A stretch of DNA of 64,000 bases from Hanleya hanleyi (GCA_036873755.1 JAVTVY010051539.1:186001-250000); one strand, 5' to 3'; numbered from the stretch's first letter, positions 27,101 through 42,100 are shown. Program-made: numbers and translations. The notes: generated by a model from the sequence alone, not told the origin.

Positions 27101-30100
27101 TTGCTGTGTTGTATTTGTCTCCAGTGGATTGCCTTATGATGTTACAACTGAACAAGCTTTGAAACATGAACCAGTGAAAAAGTTGATAGAACAAGCCACA
27201 GAACAGCTGAAGCTGGCCACTGATAAATTCCTCTCTACAATCCTCAGTTCACTGGACAAAATACCGTAAGTACATGTACATCACATACCCAGGCATTGAT
27301 AAATGCCGTGTTTTTATAGCAGTGCTGATAATCAGACCTATCTAAGATTCAATCAAAACTATTCTGATCACCAAATTTGTGGTAGTTTTCCCAAATAATT
27401 CAATATTCTCAAGCTTCATTTTAGGGTAATGAAACTATATTGATACAAATTTATTTTTAAACCATTGTAAATCAGAAAACCACTCAAATTTAATGACTCA
27501 CAGTTTGGACTCGTATTATTTTTCCAAAGAATTTTAGCCCTCGCAAATAAGAAACGTACGTGCCTCAGAAAATATTTTGAGAAATTAAATTAACCCACAT
27601 TCAACATCTTGTTAAAAACGGCTGAGGTGAACTGATTTGCTTCAGAATTCACCTCGGCAATTGCTGAATGCCATGGTTATTTTTGGGGGATGAATAAGTG
27701 ACTTCATTCCCGACATTAGTTATGTATGTACATTAGTTATGTATGTATTTCAAGGTATGGTATGAGGTACATGGCCAAAGTAATGAGGGAAGCCTTGTGG
27801 AAGAAGTTTCCTATGGCACCAGAGAAAGATGTCCTTAAGGTATATTGTCACATGTGTTCACCTAAATAACCTGGATACATGGGATAATGTTACTCCTCAG
27901 TAATCTTCATCAGCTCAATTTTGTAGTTTAACAAATGTTTCACTTTCTTCTTATTAATTTATAATTGAAACAATATTCTATCGATTACATTCCTCACTGT
28001 GAATAGATATCGTAATTGAAGAAAAGGCGCAAAATGTCATCGCCGATGTGACATTATGCTGAGGTTAGGCAACGAACCATTTCTTTGCATTGGCAATGTT
28101 GTAGTTTTTTATTCACAAACTTTTACAGGCTATGTCTTCTATTTGCAAAAGCCTATTCTATTTGCAAACTCATTGACAATAACAGTTTTGGTTTTTTTGG
28201 ATTTTCAGTATTTTGAAAGCCACAATTATCCCATTTTTTAGATTTTTGTGATATTCCCAATGTTAAAGCACTACCCGATGCCTGACATTGGCTCGACATC
28301 ACATTTCCAATGACATCGTTTCACGTCTTTCACGGCTAAAGAGTTCAATCTTGGAATGTCCATAGAGCAGCAATAAGATTGCTCACTGGTGCCAGTTGAT
28401 GCTCCAGTCCTACTGTAGAGTTTCTGGGATTAACCCTGTCTCAGGCCAGTATCTGTACTATAGTCTCACTCTAGAGTCTCGGAGAATTGACCCTGTCTCA
28501 GGCCAGTGTTTATACTCTAGTCTGACTCTAGAGTCTATGGGGTCTGACCCTGTCTTAGGCCAGTGTTTGTACTCTAGTCTGACTCTAGAGACCGTGGACT
28601 ATGACCCTCAATCCAGTGTCTGTACTCCAGTCTCAATCTAGAGTCTCTGAGGTTTGACCCTGCCTCAGGCCAATGCTTGTAGAGTCTACCTCCCTGGTGC
28701 CCTGTTTGTATGGATTATCTGGAGATTGGCATCAAAGAACTGTCCCAAGGCATGGGGCATTTCATTCTTGCCAAACAAGGCAAGTGGGATACACATGTAT
28801 GTGTGCAGATTATACCTGGATTGATCAACAGATCATACCTCGGGTTGGGGGCATTAACAGGACTCTGGAATCAATACTTTCAATACCTAAACTCCAAATC
28901 GCCTGCATTTTTTTATGTCTAAGAGTTTACATGTATCAAAGCAGCTTCTAGTCATATCTAATGTATTCCTGTGTACAGATTGTAGGTAATCTCTTGTACT
29001 ACCGGTACATCAACTCAGCCATTGTGGCCCCAGATGCATTCGGCATCGTTGAGGTCAGTGCCAGTAAAGTCCTGACTACCGAGCAGAGACGGAACCTCGG
29101 CTCTATTGCCAAAATCCTCCAGTTTGCTGCATCTAATAAAGGGGTGAGTAGTACTTGTACCTATCAGTGCTGAGTTCTTGATCTGGTGCAAGACCAATCA
29201 GAGTGAAAGTTAACAACTGATCGAGTGGCTTTCATGAGTTATCTGTTTAAATATTTTATGGTCAATCTATGATTTCTTGTGAAGATGAATGGCCTTAATT
29301 GAGAAAATCAGCTTGAAAATATCGTTAACATTGGTAGTAAAAGCAGCTACATGTATGATGTAGAAAGAGAGCAAATTTATTTCATTGCATGCCGAATGAA
29401 GGAATACTCTGTCGACATGTCAGCCCGCGATTCAACTGAGACTTGTGTGAACATGAAAGAACATTTCCCGTTATTACTGTTGAGAATAGGAAATGCTCTG
29501 TCGTGTGTGCACAAGTCTTTGTGATATGGCTCCAACAATTCTTTCCTGGGAGGAAAATATAATTTTCACGAGGACCTAATTAAAACTTACATCACAAAAG
29601 ATTTGCACAAGAGTGTTTTCTTTTAACCAAAACATCTGTTCAACATACTGCATATCATGAACTGTCTACATCTCTTCATATCAACCAGGCCTTTCTTCCT
29701 GTTTTAAGACTTCACGAAAACTATTTCCCTAAGTTTCACATGCCTTTACACATGTGTCCCTCTGTAAATGACCTGGTTAGATTTTTAGCCAATTGTATCA
29801 AGTCTTGTTATTTTGTCAGACTGTTCCAATCTCTGCACAAAGAAGTTTTTTGGTTGATAGGGAGTGAAGGCATCAGTGTTTTACAAACCCAAACTAGTAC
29901 ACCATTCTCGGCATTCAAGAAATATTTAGTTAATTAAATGGGACCATCATTCATTTCATGTCCGTTCTTGCTATTCAGCATATATACAAGTGCCCGATGG
30001 ATGGGTGTACATGTGCACTCCATGGGCACTGGTAATGCGAACACGCTGTCTAACCCATTTCCCCCAACCTGCCCTATATATGATCCCTCTCATCAATGTC

Positions 30101-33100
30101 CCATAGACACTGTGTACTCCCACATTCCTACTAAAACAATATCTACCCTTCCTTTCCCACAATTGAAAAATATCACCTACATGTACCATATATAAAGAGT
30201 TTCTGTATGGGCAGTTGGCTTAAATTTTTTAAAACACTTTTTCCTTTCGGCAAGCAAAACAAATGTCGGGCACCCAGTTTTCTAGTACTGGCTGTCCATA
30301 GATTTTTCAATATTTTGCAAGCCCTGTGTTATAGAGTACATTCTTGTCTGGATGATATCTCGGTTATTATTTGGTGCACAAATTCGAAACTTTGAAGATG
30401 CTTAGCACTGTACTGATCTGCACTGAACGGTTTTAAACGTTTCAATGAGTTATGGCCCTTTATCCTGTCAGTCAATTCCTTATTTGTTCACATTGCCCTA
30501 TCATGCAGTTCTGACTCCCAATGAGAATATTTCATGGTATACAGATGACCAGATTTTCATCACCAGTACAGAGTACCAGTCTCTCCAGAATTCATGTACC
30601 CGGTACTTCATTGTATGCAATTGTAACACCTGAATGAATGCAGGTACCAGTACATAACATTATACCTCTCCAAATGTAGATTGGCCTTTCCCCCTGAGAA
30701 ATTGCCAATTGTTGCAATATGGACCTTCTTGTCACAGTGCATTGTTAAGCACTCTCATGTAATATTAGTGCAATGTTTGTGTGTTTCACACTAGTTCAGT
30801 TGGTTGTATATTATGACAGAAGCTTGTTATGGGGGGGGGGGGTTTACACCCAAGCCTTCTCTGATTCCTTCTTTGCTGCAGCCAGTATTGGCATTAGAGT
30901 ATTGTCATCAGTGTGTACATACATAAGATGTCCATTTATTTCTATTATTATCTTTTATGACCATGTCTCAAAGATATATACCAAACTTAAATCACATACG
31001 ATGATACGCATCATGTGATCATGGGAAACCTGATACAAATTAGTCAGATTGACACATATTGTCTGATTCACTACTAGATTTTTCTGTCAATTTTGTCACC
31101 AATTGCTTGTTGCCTTTTCAATGTGTCAGTTTATGTATAAACGTTGGTACAGACGAGTAGCGTTTCTCTTTCCCGTACATAAGGCCACACAAAGTTATAA
31201 AACTGGTTCTCGGGCACTTTCTTTTCAAAACCACGCAGGCAGGCGTCCATTTTTGAATTTTTTATTTTTTGAATTTTATTTACATTCCTCTGTATATACG
31301 AGTTCTGTTTCATGAATACAGGTACCAGAAGTTGTATTTAGGCCGTTGTTAATTAATTCTTTGTTTCTCGTAACCTTGCTTTTGAAAATAGACATGCTGA
31401 GGGCGATAATTATTAGTTATTACCTAGCCAGAAAAAAAAAAAATACTAAAACAAAACTTGGGATGCAAAATTTGAAAATATAAAACCTTTTACTGGACTA
31501 GATTTATCAAACAAAACCTCTGCTAGAGGAACAGTGACCTGTTAATTAAATGAATAATGCATACATAATAGCCATTAAAAAGAAATCACAGATCAAAATC
31601 CATAGACATGACTCTTGACATAAAATACATTATGTGTGGTGTCATATATGGAGCTAATTTAGAACTGGTTTCCATCAGATTGGTACTGGCTAACAATATT
31701 AAATCAGCCATCACCAAAGCAACCATAAATAGTAATAATATTAATCCTAATTTTGTTTTTTTAATTGATAAATTTTACTATAATACAGCTGTACTAACTT
31801 GCTAAGCAAGTCACTGGTCAACAACAACAACAGCTTTGGTCTAATCACGATGCCTTCTTCTGATTTTCAGAGTCAGTAAAGACTTGGAAGAGAAGTCTTT
31901 CTTCAAGTCCGCCACTGTGGATTTTTGATCCATGGCACTGAGTGATTTATAGATTTATATAATTTATTTGCTGATTACAAGCGCCCATATAAGGCAGGAG
32001 AATCATCGACGGAAGTTTCAAATCTGCCTTGGAAAGAAAACGCTCGATGACAAAACTGGCGGTCGTCTTTTCGGAGAATAGGAAAGTTTTGAATTTAACA
32101 TAAAACTGACCGTTTGTTGAAGCTATCGTGGCTCCGTTGGCCAAAATCATTTTGATCAACACCAGGATGAATGCGATCAACCATGCGGACATTTCTAAAT
32201 TCATAGCGCGGTTTTCGAGGAACGAAAGGGGTGTATGATGAACATACTTCCGTTTGATTTGAGAACTCCGCGTGAAAATCGATATCTAGTTTGCAGACGA
32301 ATAGTTATACTTCTTCACTTCTCAATGCATATTTCGTTAGATTACATTGGGGATGTTCAGTTTGTTGTTATTTCCTGTTTTAGCGATCAGACAAACTACG
32401 GAATTGAGACCACAGAATTTCCATCCGGAGCTCCGACTGGAAAACATAATGACGTAGCTTAGAGGATTCCCAAGAAAGTTTGCCGTTTCATTGGTCAGTT
32501 TATGGGGAATCCCTTGAACTGCACAACAGGTGGCGCTGCAGTGCCCTGCGAGGGATGGTACAAAGAGACAGCTTTACGAAACTTGTTACGACAATCTCGT
32601 TATTTTACGAGCAATTAAATCCCTGGAGAGCGCTGCTTTGCGAAACCAGAACTCATTATAGGCATTTTTTAAGGGATTTTGACACGTCAATACCAATAAT
32701 TAATACACATGCGTAATTATTGCTTGCAAAAATACTGAGGCGGGCGGGTTACGGGAAACAAACCATTAATTATCAGCGAGATAATCAGATGGAGAAACCT
32801 ATCTGCTGAAGAACCTCAGATTCTGTTCATTGGCATTTTCCATAAGGAAGGCAAATGTGTCTCGAACGTTAATAGTTGGGTGACGTTACACATTTCGCAA
32901 CTATGACCACACCCATAGAAATGATTTCAAGACCAAATAAATATAGAAACTTTTCCAGTGTCGCGATGTATTCATGGTTGTCTCCCTTGACATGTTAAAA
33001 GTATGATCATCAACTGGAACACATTTTGGACTTTATAACGTAAACTTTATCTATGTACCCAACGTTGGTTATTATCAATTGATGTTCAATAGAGAAGTGT

Positions 33101-36100
33101 ATCAGAATTAGGGCTGTTCCAGATAAACATATGTACCCCCCCCCCCCGGACGGCAAAGAAAAAAAAAATATGTGGGTGGTTGTTGTCGTAAAAATATTGC
33201 TGGTCTAGGTGGGTGTATCTTGAAATAAACCACTTCTCTGGATGGTTGGATTCATTACTTGTAAAATGCTTCTATGTGTGGGCCCTCAAATCCTTTTGAG
33301 GCATATAGTATTCATTATTTATGTATCTAGATAAACTTATTTTAATCCTCGAATCTTGTCCCGAGTTCGCGACCAACGTTTGTGGTCGTTGTTGTTGTTA
33401 ACTGGCGCACTGTGACTCCACACAAAGGTGATCTTGAATACCGTGTTTTTTCATTGGACAGGCGTCCATGTCAAAGATATTTCATCCAATGAAATACCAC
33501 GTTACGAAGATCTTTGTCAAGTGGCAGTGAATTCTCTATGAATGGAGATTTTTCGGCAATCTCTGTCCACTGAAAGCAGGTAACGATAAGTGCCCGTCTC
33601 ACCGGAGAAAACGAAACTAACGAGAGTGGCGACACTGTCGCCACGAGTTATCTCCCTTTGTCACATAACCGCAGAAATGGCTGAAGACGTCAGAAGCTTG
33701 CATTGTGATACAGATGAGAGGTTTCCGAACGGTTGGGCCCCCAAGTCATCAATTAGATTTTCTCGCGTGTAAATGACGAACATGATCGCAAAGTTTTGTG
33801 AATGTTCACTGAAACTATAATTTATGAAACCAATAATTGATGATAGTTATAATATTTAACTACTGAATCACTTAAAGTAAAATACTTTCAATGGACAGTT
33901 TTATTGAAATTAATTGATGGGGAGTGGTTGTTTTCTTAGCCCCAGCTGGGACCTAATGATACTGTCATTAGGTCCCAGCTGGGGCTAGTTGTTTTCTCAA
34001 CTTTTTTTTAAACTAGACCCAGTTAAACAGGCTTTTTTTTATTAATCAAAGATTCAAAATAGACAACTTTTGTACAGTTCATGTACACAGATGATATTCA
34101 AATATTTAAAATAAAATCATTAGTAGGCCTAAATAATTCAAGGTGAACACTAGCTGTGAATTGTTACAAAAACAGATGTATCCCTTTGATAGTTGGAAAC
34201 AATAATATTTTTATGTAGTTTGCATCTGTTCATCCAGTCTGAACTACAATGTAGTGCAAATTTTGAAATATGCTTATATGTGTGTGTTTTGAATGAAAAC
34301 TTGACATGCATAATTTTTTTTCTCCAACCTCAATCTTGCAAACTGGCCCAGGGGAAACATTTTTGCCAGGCCCATCCTCCGTAGTGGAAAAACCCTGCAG
34401 TACCTTTGATAATCCAGAAACAAAAAAATGCCTGGTTTTCATGTTAAATTATAAATATGATATCTGCTTTCACCACGATTAAACTTACTATCAGTGGCCA
34501 GGGCAATCCCATCATTCAGCTCTTGGTGTGCTCTTGCTTCTATTGGTGGGTACCTTGGGGATTCTCATTTAAAAAATGTGGGTGGGTTGTCTCAGGTTTT
34601 AATTTTCATAAAAAAAAATGTGGGTGAGTGGTCTCCGGGTTTCTCATAAAAAAAAGTGGGTGGGTGGTCTCCAGCTTCGAGAAAAATTATAGGTTATTGG
34701 TGGGTCTATGAATCCTTTTTCTGCTGTTGTGGGTGGTTACAAAAACTGAAAAATCAAATATGGTGGTGGGTGGGTGCTAACAGAAGTGCCTTCCTGGGGG
34801 GGTACATATGTTTATCTGGAACAGCCCTTAGCTGAAATCAATTGGAGTCTATTTCAGAGATAAATAAAAATGTCGACATATTATCATTCCATTCCGTATT
34901 TTAATAGTTCAATATGTAGTCCGACTTTTGATGTGACTGTGACTGCAAAGTGTGCAAACTGCTCATGTTTACGTGCAGATCAGACAGAAGTTGTGTTTTT
35001 CATGCAAAAATGAGTTTGGCGGAATGACTTTCACTGAAAGATCCTGGAAGTTGATCAAAGAAATAAATATTTACGATGGAATTACTTGGAGCTGTACTTT
35101 CACCCTCTAGTTTCCTCACTGTCAGGTAAATCTTTGATTAAATACTGACAGTCATGTAAATAAATTGATGAATTTCAACACTCACAACCACTCATTTCTC
35201 ACATTTACCATGACCCATAGGGGAAAAAAATAAATAAATAAAAACTTTGAAATTTGAGAATTTGCAGTTTCCTGTTTTTCAGCAGATGACAATAGCTTTC
35301 AGTGTTTTTACCTTCGTCGTTGTAAAAAAGTTTTACTATTATTTTTTGGGGCTTTTTTGGGTTTTTTTTTTTTTGCTTAAAATTTGCAAATGAAACGTTT
35401 TGACGTGCAAGGGTTACGTACCGTGTGCGCGGGGCCCGAGAACCAACTTTCCAACTTTGAATGACCTTAGATTGACAATAAAATCTTGTTCTATGGTATA
35501 GAATATCCAGATTGAGTGTTGATAGCAACAGTGTAATCTCATTTGTATTGTATTGGCAGGGATTGTAGATCAATGAACATGAGAATAGCGCATAGATAAA
35601 TAATATAATAACTCCAGTATAGAGGTACATGTAGAGTTTAAAATAACAATAACACAAAACATCTAGGAAGAATGATGAAGTGTACATAATATATATATCA
35701 TTTACATTATTGCATTATACATTAATAGTTGTTAATGAATTTCTGTTCAATTATTAATGCTCTTACAGAAAATTCCTTGATCAGTAGTGATTTAATAGAA
35801 TTTATTTAGTTCCAGATACATGTAAACATATATCATGAGATTATTATAAGGCCTCTATGATTATAATATGGACATACGATTTCCATCCACATTTACAAAA
35901 ATATACATGCATTCTTGAAAACAAACAAGCAAAGTGAAGGACCCAGACATGTTGTATTCCTTATTATCTGGAATAAAAACACATCACGCTATAATTCGGT
36001 TGATCAACATCTCAAATATATAGTTCTCCCGGCATGTAGCAAGATATATAAAGTCCTTTTGTAGCGAAATTACTCTTGTAGTTGACCCAACGTTAATTTG

Positions 36101-39100
36101 TCAAATTCTGCCATAAGTGAGAAACATCAGTAGGAATAACAATACATGGCTTCTGACATAGCAGACAGCTACAATTGACAGAATGGCCTGCCACAGCCTG
36201 CCGCAGTTGCTACCACATGACAGCACACATGTTCAGGCCAAATCGAGGCAGAGTTGAGAACCAGCAAATGGACTATTGAATTATGTACCTTACAAATCTG
36301 TCCGTATAAACGTTTTTCATTGAACTTTTGTATTGTTTGTTTTTGTAGTTTGGAGGTGACAGTGCACATCTGGCATGCTTGAACAACTACATAAAAGAGT
36401 CGCATGATAAGTTCAAGTAAGTATGATATTATACTGCACTTGTCCTTCACATGATTCGTTATAAAGTGAGTTCCGGTTTGGCATGGTCACTTTTATGTCG
36501 TCCAATAATTACCTGTAATACATGTTTGTTTACTGCTGTTATGAAGACTTTCAAAAGACCATTTTCATAACCCCTGCTGTTTTGCAACGCCACTGTCGAG
36601 TGACGTCAAGTGAGGTCGGCTCCAGCCACTGACACATGTTAACTCAATGCAAACTGCACACATATCAGAATATAATGGAGCAGAACTATCCGATTCTCAT
36701 TCTGTTTAGTTATTATTGTCCTCCGCCACGAAGTGGTGGGAGGACTTGGAAATGCTAGCGGTCCGTCCGTCCTTCCGTCCGTCCCACATCTTGTGAACGT
36801 GATATCTTGAGAACAATTCAACCAATCGACTTCAAACTTGAGAAGGTGCTTCACATCAGTTAGACGGCCATTGGTATTGATTTTCACTGAGGTACGTAAT
36901 CCAAGATGGCCGCCATCGACCATATTGGATTCTGTCCGTCCCACATCTTGTGAACGCGATATCTCAAGAACAATTCTACCAATCGACTTCAAACTTGGGA
37001 AGGTTCTTCACATCAGTCAGACGGCCATTGGTATTGATTTTCACTGAGGTACGTAATCCAAGATGGCTGCTATTGACCATATTGGATTCCATCCGTCTCA
37101 GATCTTGTGAACGCGATATCTCGGGAACAATTCAACCAATCGACTTCAAACTTGGGAAGGTTTTTCACATCAGTTAGACGGCCATTGGTATTGATTTTTA
37201 CTGAGGTACGTAATCCAAGATGGCTGCCATTGACCATATTGGATTCTGTCCATCCCACATCTTGTGAACGTGATATCTCGAGAACAGTTCGACCAATCGA
37301 CTTCAAACTCGAGACGGTGCTTCACATCAGTTAGACAGCCATTGGTATTGGTTTTCACTGAGGTACAATGTAGTACCCGGTATGTAATTCAAGATGGTTG
37401 CCATTGACCATCTTGGATTCCGTCCATCCTGCATCTTGTGAACATGATATTTTAAAAACAACTCAACCAATCGACTTCAAACTTAAGAAGGTGCTTCACA
37501 TCCGTCCCACATCTTGTGAATGCGGTATCGTGAGAACAATTCGTCCGGTTGACTTCAAAGTTGAGAAGGTGCTTCACATCAGTTAGATGGCCATTGGTAT
37601 TGATTTTCATTGAGGTAGTATGTAATCCAATATGGCTGCCATTGACCATCTTGGATTTCACTCACCCATATTGTACCCATCTGTGTTGTGAATGCGATAT
37701 CTTGATCTATTCCACCCATCGATTTATAAACCTCACCATCCACAAATCCATATACAACTACAGACTTACATTCCAGTGTTACACTACCCATTACTGCTTC
37801 CCAAACCTCCTCAAAATGTCTCAACAATTCCAGATAAACATCTCTTTCCACATACACATATCCACTTTCCAAGTTATATTTAAGGAGATATTGGAAGGGT
37901 ATATGCTGTATGCTCTCAAACAGGCTACTTGGCGGAGGACCTGCTAGCTACTCAGCTTGTTAAACCTGAATAGATGCCCGTTTCAGAAATGTATAGTTGA
38001 GAAAACATTTCCTTTTAGTTCATGGCAAAATAGTTACTGATAAAGATAGTGTCAATTCACAGGGAATTTTCCGTGATATACCCATGCTCGTGTAACACGA
38101 TTTTTTGGGGAATTCAGGGAGCCGAGCAGAACATTCCGTGATATACCGACACGGAAAAGATACAGCTGCTGAGCTCCCGGAATTCCCCGAAAATCATGGT
38201 ACATGATTTCCTGTAAAACTTAAAAGAAAACAGAAATGATATTTATATTTTCATAATCCTATAATACTTCAGGTGAAAAATATTTATTGCATTTTTACCC
38301 CTCAGCCATTTTGGCCTCGGGGTATTGCCGTCGCCACGTATGTCCGTCCATCCATCCGTATGTTCATCCATTACCGCATTTTAGGAAAAACTGCTTGAGA
38401 TACAGTGACCAAATTTTGGGAACTTATTTACCTATTTATAAGTTCTGATTAGCTGAAAATCTTGGAGGCCATCTTTAATTTATGAGAAATCGATAATGAT
38501 ACATATCTCTGTTACCATTCAATTGTTTTATATGCAAGTTGGTATACATCATCGATACATCCAGATACTTTGAATCGGGAGACCTGATTGACTGTAAACC
38601 TTTAATTTATGCAAAAACTTTAATGATATATGGTGGCCATCTTTAATTTATGCAAAAACTTTAATGATATATATCTCTGATATCATTTAAGTGTTCTATA
38701 CCAGACTTGGTATACCGCATCGATGTATCAAGAAACTTGCAATGAATAACCACATCAGTTCCTCTGAGTGGGGAGGAAGGATTTAATTTATGCAAAATCA
38801 TTAATGATCTCGTTCTCCGATATCGTTCAAATGTTCAATGTAAAATTTGGTATACATCATCGATGCTTCAAGAGACTTACAAATGACAGTTCTGGTTTCT
38901 CTGATTGGGCGGAAACCTTGGTGACCATCTTTAATTTATGCAGAATCTTTAATGATGTATATCTATGGTACCATTGTGTTCTATACGAAACTTGGTATAC
39001 AGCATCAATGTATCAAGAGACTTTCAATGAATAACCTCATCAGTTCCTCTGAGTGGCGGGAAGGATGGGTGGCCATCTTTAATTTATGCGAAATCATTAA

Positions 39101-42100
39101 TGATCTCTATCTCTGATACCATTCAAATGCTCGATGTAAAATTTGGTATACATCATTGATGCATCAAGAAACTTGTCGCCGGTAATGAATACCGGTTTCT
39201 CTGATTGGACAGAAACCTTAGAGGTCATTTCTAATTGCAAAATTTTTGATAATCTGTATATTTGTGACTTGACTGCTTGATGTTCCGGACATCTTGAAGA
39301 TGTGAATGTGTTGCTTATACTTTGTCTTGTAGACAGTTCTTCAAATCTGCCTGTGAAGTGGAGGATCCCGAGGTAAAATTCAACGTAAACCAGTACACAG
39401 ATGTCACCATGGTAACTAAGCCTGTCATTTACATGTCAACTCAGGAGATTTGTGACACACATCAGTTATTACTAGAGCATCAGGACGTGATCACATCCGA
39501 CCAATCGGATCCTCTACATGAGTTACTGGAGGACCTGGGCGAGTCGCCTAGTGTCACTGCTCTCATGGGTAAGAAGATTTCATCAGCATTCTTTATTGGT
39601 AATAGAGAAATAAACATGAAATTTACTTGTAAAATTTTCAATTTATTGCCCGAGTTATTGAAAGATTAAACATGTTAAATGAAATGAGGATCTGCATAAA
39701 AGTTTACATTGGTTGTTTTCTTGTTTGAGTTTTATGAGGAACTAATTGAAAATTTGCATCAATCGGTTGTCTTTTAGTCAAAGTTTTTTTAGAATCTCTA
39801 TGAAAATGAAAGTTTCAGTGGTTGTTTTATTGCTGAAGTTTCTTAATGATCTACATGAAGGATTGTTATATAGTCCCCCTCTGGCTCGTGCCATGCCGGA
39901 GGGAGATTTGGGGGTACCGAGCATCCGTGATTCCATAATATTTTTGTTTTTGACAAGTGTATCCAATGATTTAAATGGACAGGGTGTATTGATTAATTTC
40001 AAATTGTGGAGTGGTTTCTTATACAGGGGAGAGCAAGGTTGGTATCGCTTTTGGCTGAGATATGTAAACAAATAAGGTCTCTGTCACTATAATGGATTTC
40101 TCATACATGCATTTGCATGGAATATTGATTGTCTGGGTAATTAAATTTTGATGGATGTATTGGATTTTCAATTTAAAAAAAATCATCCTGACAATAAAGT
40201 GACAATGATTCGTTATGGATTATTTTCATAATTGGTATGTGGATATATATACCTTGTCACAAGATGTCACTTGTCCAAATCCGTACACAGGTGGGATGGG
40301 GTTAACTTTCGATTTTGTTTCTCCACAATAAATTGAGAACAACTCAACAGATTCTTCTCAAATTGGGTATGTCGATACCTTGCCACAAGATGGCACTGCC
40401 GAGGGTTAACTTTAAAAAAAAATTTCTGGGCAATAAAATTGCAACACCTCAACAGTCTCTTTCCATAGTTTGTGCGTGGATACCTTGTCACCAGATGTCA
40501 CTTTGGATTGCATTTCACCCACAATTCCCATAGGTCTGTGGCACCCCCTGGGCCAAATTCAAATTTAATGACCTAAATCTTTCGATACCGTTGACGAGTT
40601 TTGGGGACAAATTTTAGGGGGTCATTAAACTCCAGTGACGTTTTTTTCTCTCCAACACGTTAAAAAAAGTCATATTTTCTCAGACGCTCGTTCAGATGGT
40701 TGAAATTGATAGTGAATCAAGATAAGATAAGGTCGTTCATTTTTGAGTCTGTTTGATATTACAAAACAAAGAACATTGGCCAATTCGAGCGCTGTTGGGT
40801 CAATAAATAGGCTTTAGCTGGGAATGACCTTTGCCAAACTGATGATGTAACCTTTATATACCCAATGACAGCTTTTGTTATGCCCCCCCTCTAATTAGAG
40901 GGGGGGCATATAGCGATCGCTTTGTCCGTCCGTCTGTCCGTCCGAGTTTCTTGTCCGCGCGATATCTCGGTTAATATTTGATGGACAGGATTGAAACTTG
41001 CATGGAATGTGCCCAGTACCTCGTAGTTGTGCAGCGTACAGTTTTTTCCGTGTTTCGGTATAATTTTCAAGAGCTATGGCCCTTTTTTTGAAATCTCTGT
41101 GAATGGGACTTGTCCGGGCTGGATCTTGGTTAATATTGTATGGACAAGTATGAAATTTGCATGATATGTGGTCAGTGCCCCACAGTTGTGCAGCGTAAAG
41201 TTTCTCCCCGTTTCGCTTATATTTTCAAGAGTTATGGCCCTTTGTTCCTGAAATCTCCATGAATTGGGACTTGTCCGGGCTGGATCTCGGTTAATATTGT
41301 AGGGACAATTATGAAATTTGCAGCATATGTGGTCAGTGCCCTGTAGTTGTGCAGCATGAAGTTTCTCCGCGTTTTGCCTATATTTTCAAGAGTTATGGCC
41401 CTTTTTTTCTTCAATTCTTTGTGAAGTGGGACTTGTCTGGGCTGGATCTCGGTTATTATTGTATGGACAAGTATGAAATTTTCAGGATATGTGGTCAGTG
41501 CCCTGTAGTTGTGCAGTGTGAAGTTTCTCTGCCTTTCGCATATATTTTCAAGAGTTATGTCCCTTGTTTTCTTCAAATCTTTGTGAATTGAGACTTGTCC
41601 AGGCTGAATCTCGGTTAATGTTGTATGGACAATTAAGAAATTTGCAGGATGTGTGGTCAGTGCCCTGTAGTTGTGCAGCGTGAAGTTTCTCCGCGTTTCG
41701 CTTATATTTTCAAGAGTTATGGCCCTTTTTTCTTGAAATCTTTGTGAATTGGTTAATATTGCATGGACAAGTATGAAATTTGCATGATATGTGATCAATG
41801 CCCCATAGTTGTGCAGGATGAAGTTTCTCTGCTTTCGGTTATATTTTGAAGAGTTATGATCCTTTGTTTATCAAACCTAAGTGAATGGGATATATTTATT
41901 TGTCCAGGCTGGATCTCAGTCCATAACCGATTTGGAAATGGCTATATATATGTCATTCTACATTCCAAAGCAGACCACATAGATCCTGAAGCATGTAATT
42001 GCCCCAAAAAGAGTTAATTGGGTGCAAAATTCAAAGTTTACTGATCGCTTCATAATTTCACCACAATATACTCCCAAGGAATGTAGTTTTCGGATTGGAC

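Noticed and set aside
35205..35687. 160-residue minus-strand frame
   Set aside because: Low-complexity K/F/Y composition from A/T runs; no domain, no splice context, inside an IQGAP intron.
41232..41798. 188-residue minus-strand frame with internal repeats
   Set aside because: It follows the units of element E6, changes with unit indels, and has no relation to known domains that I recognise.
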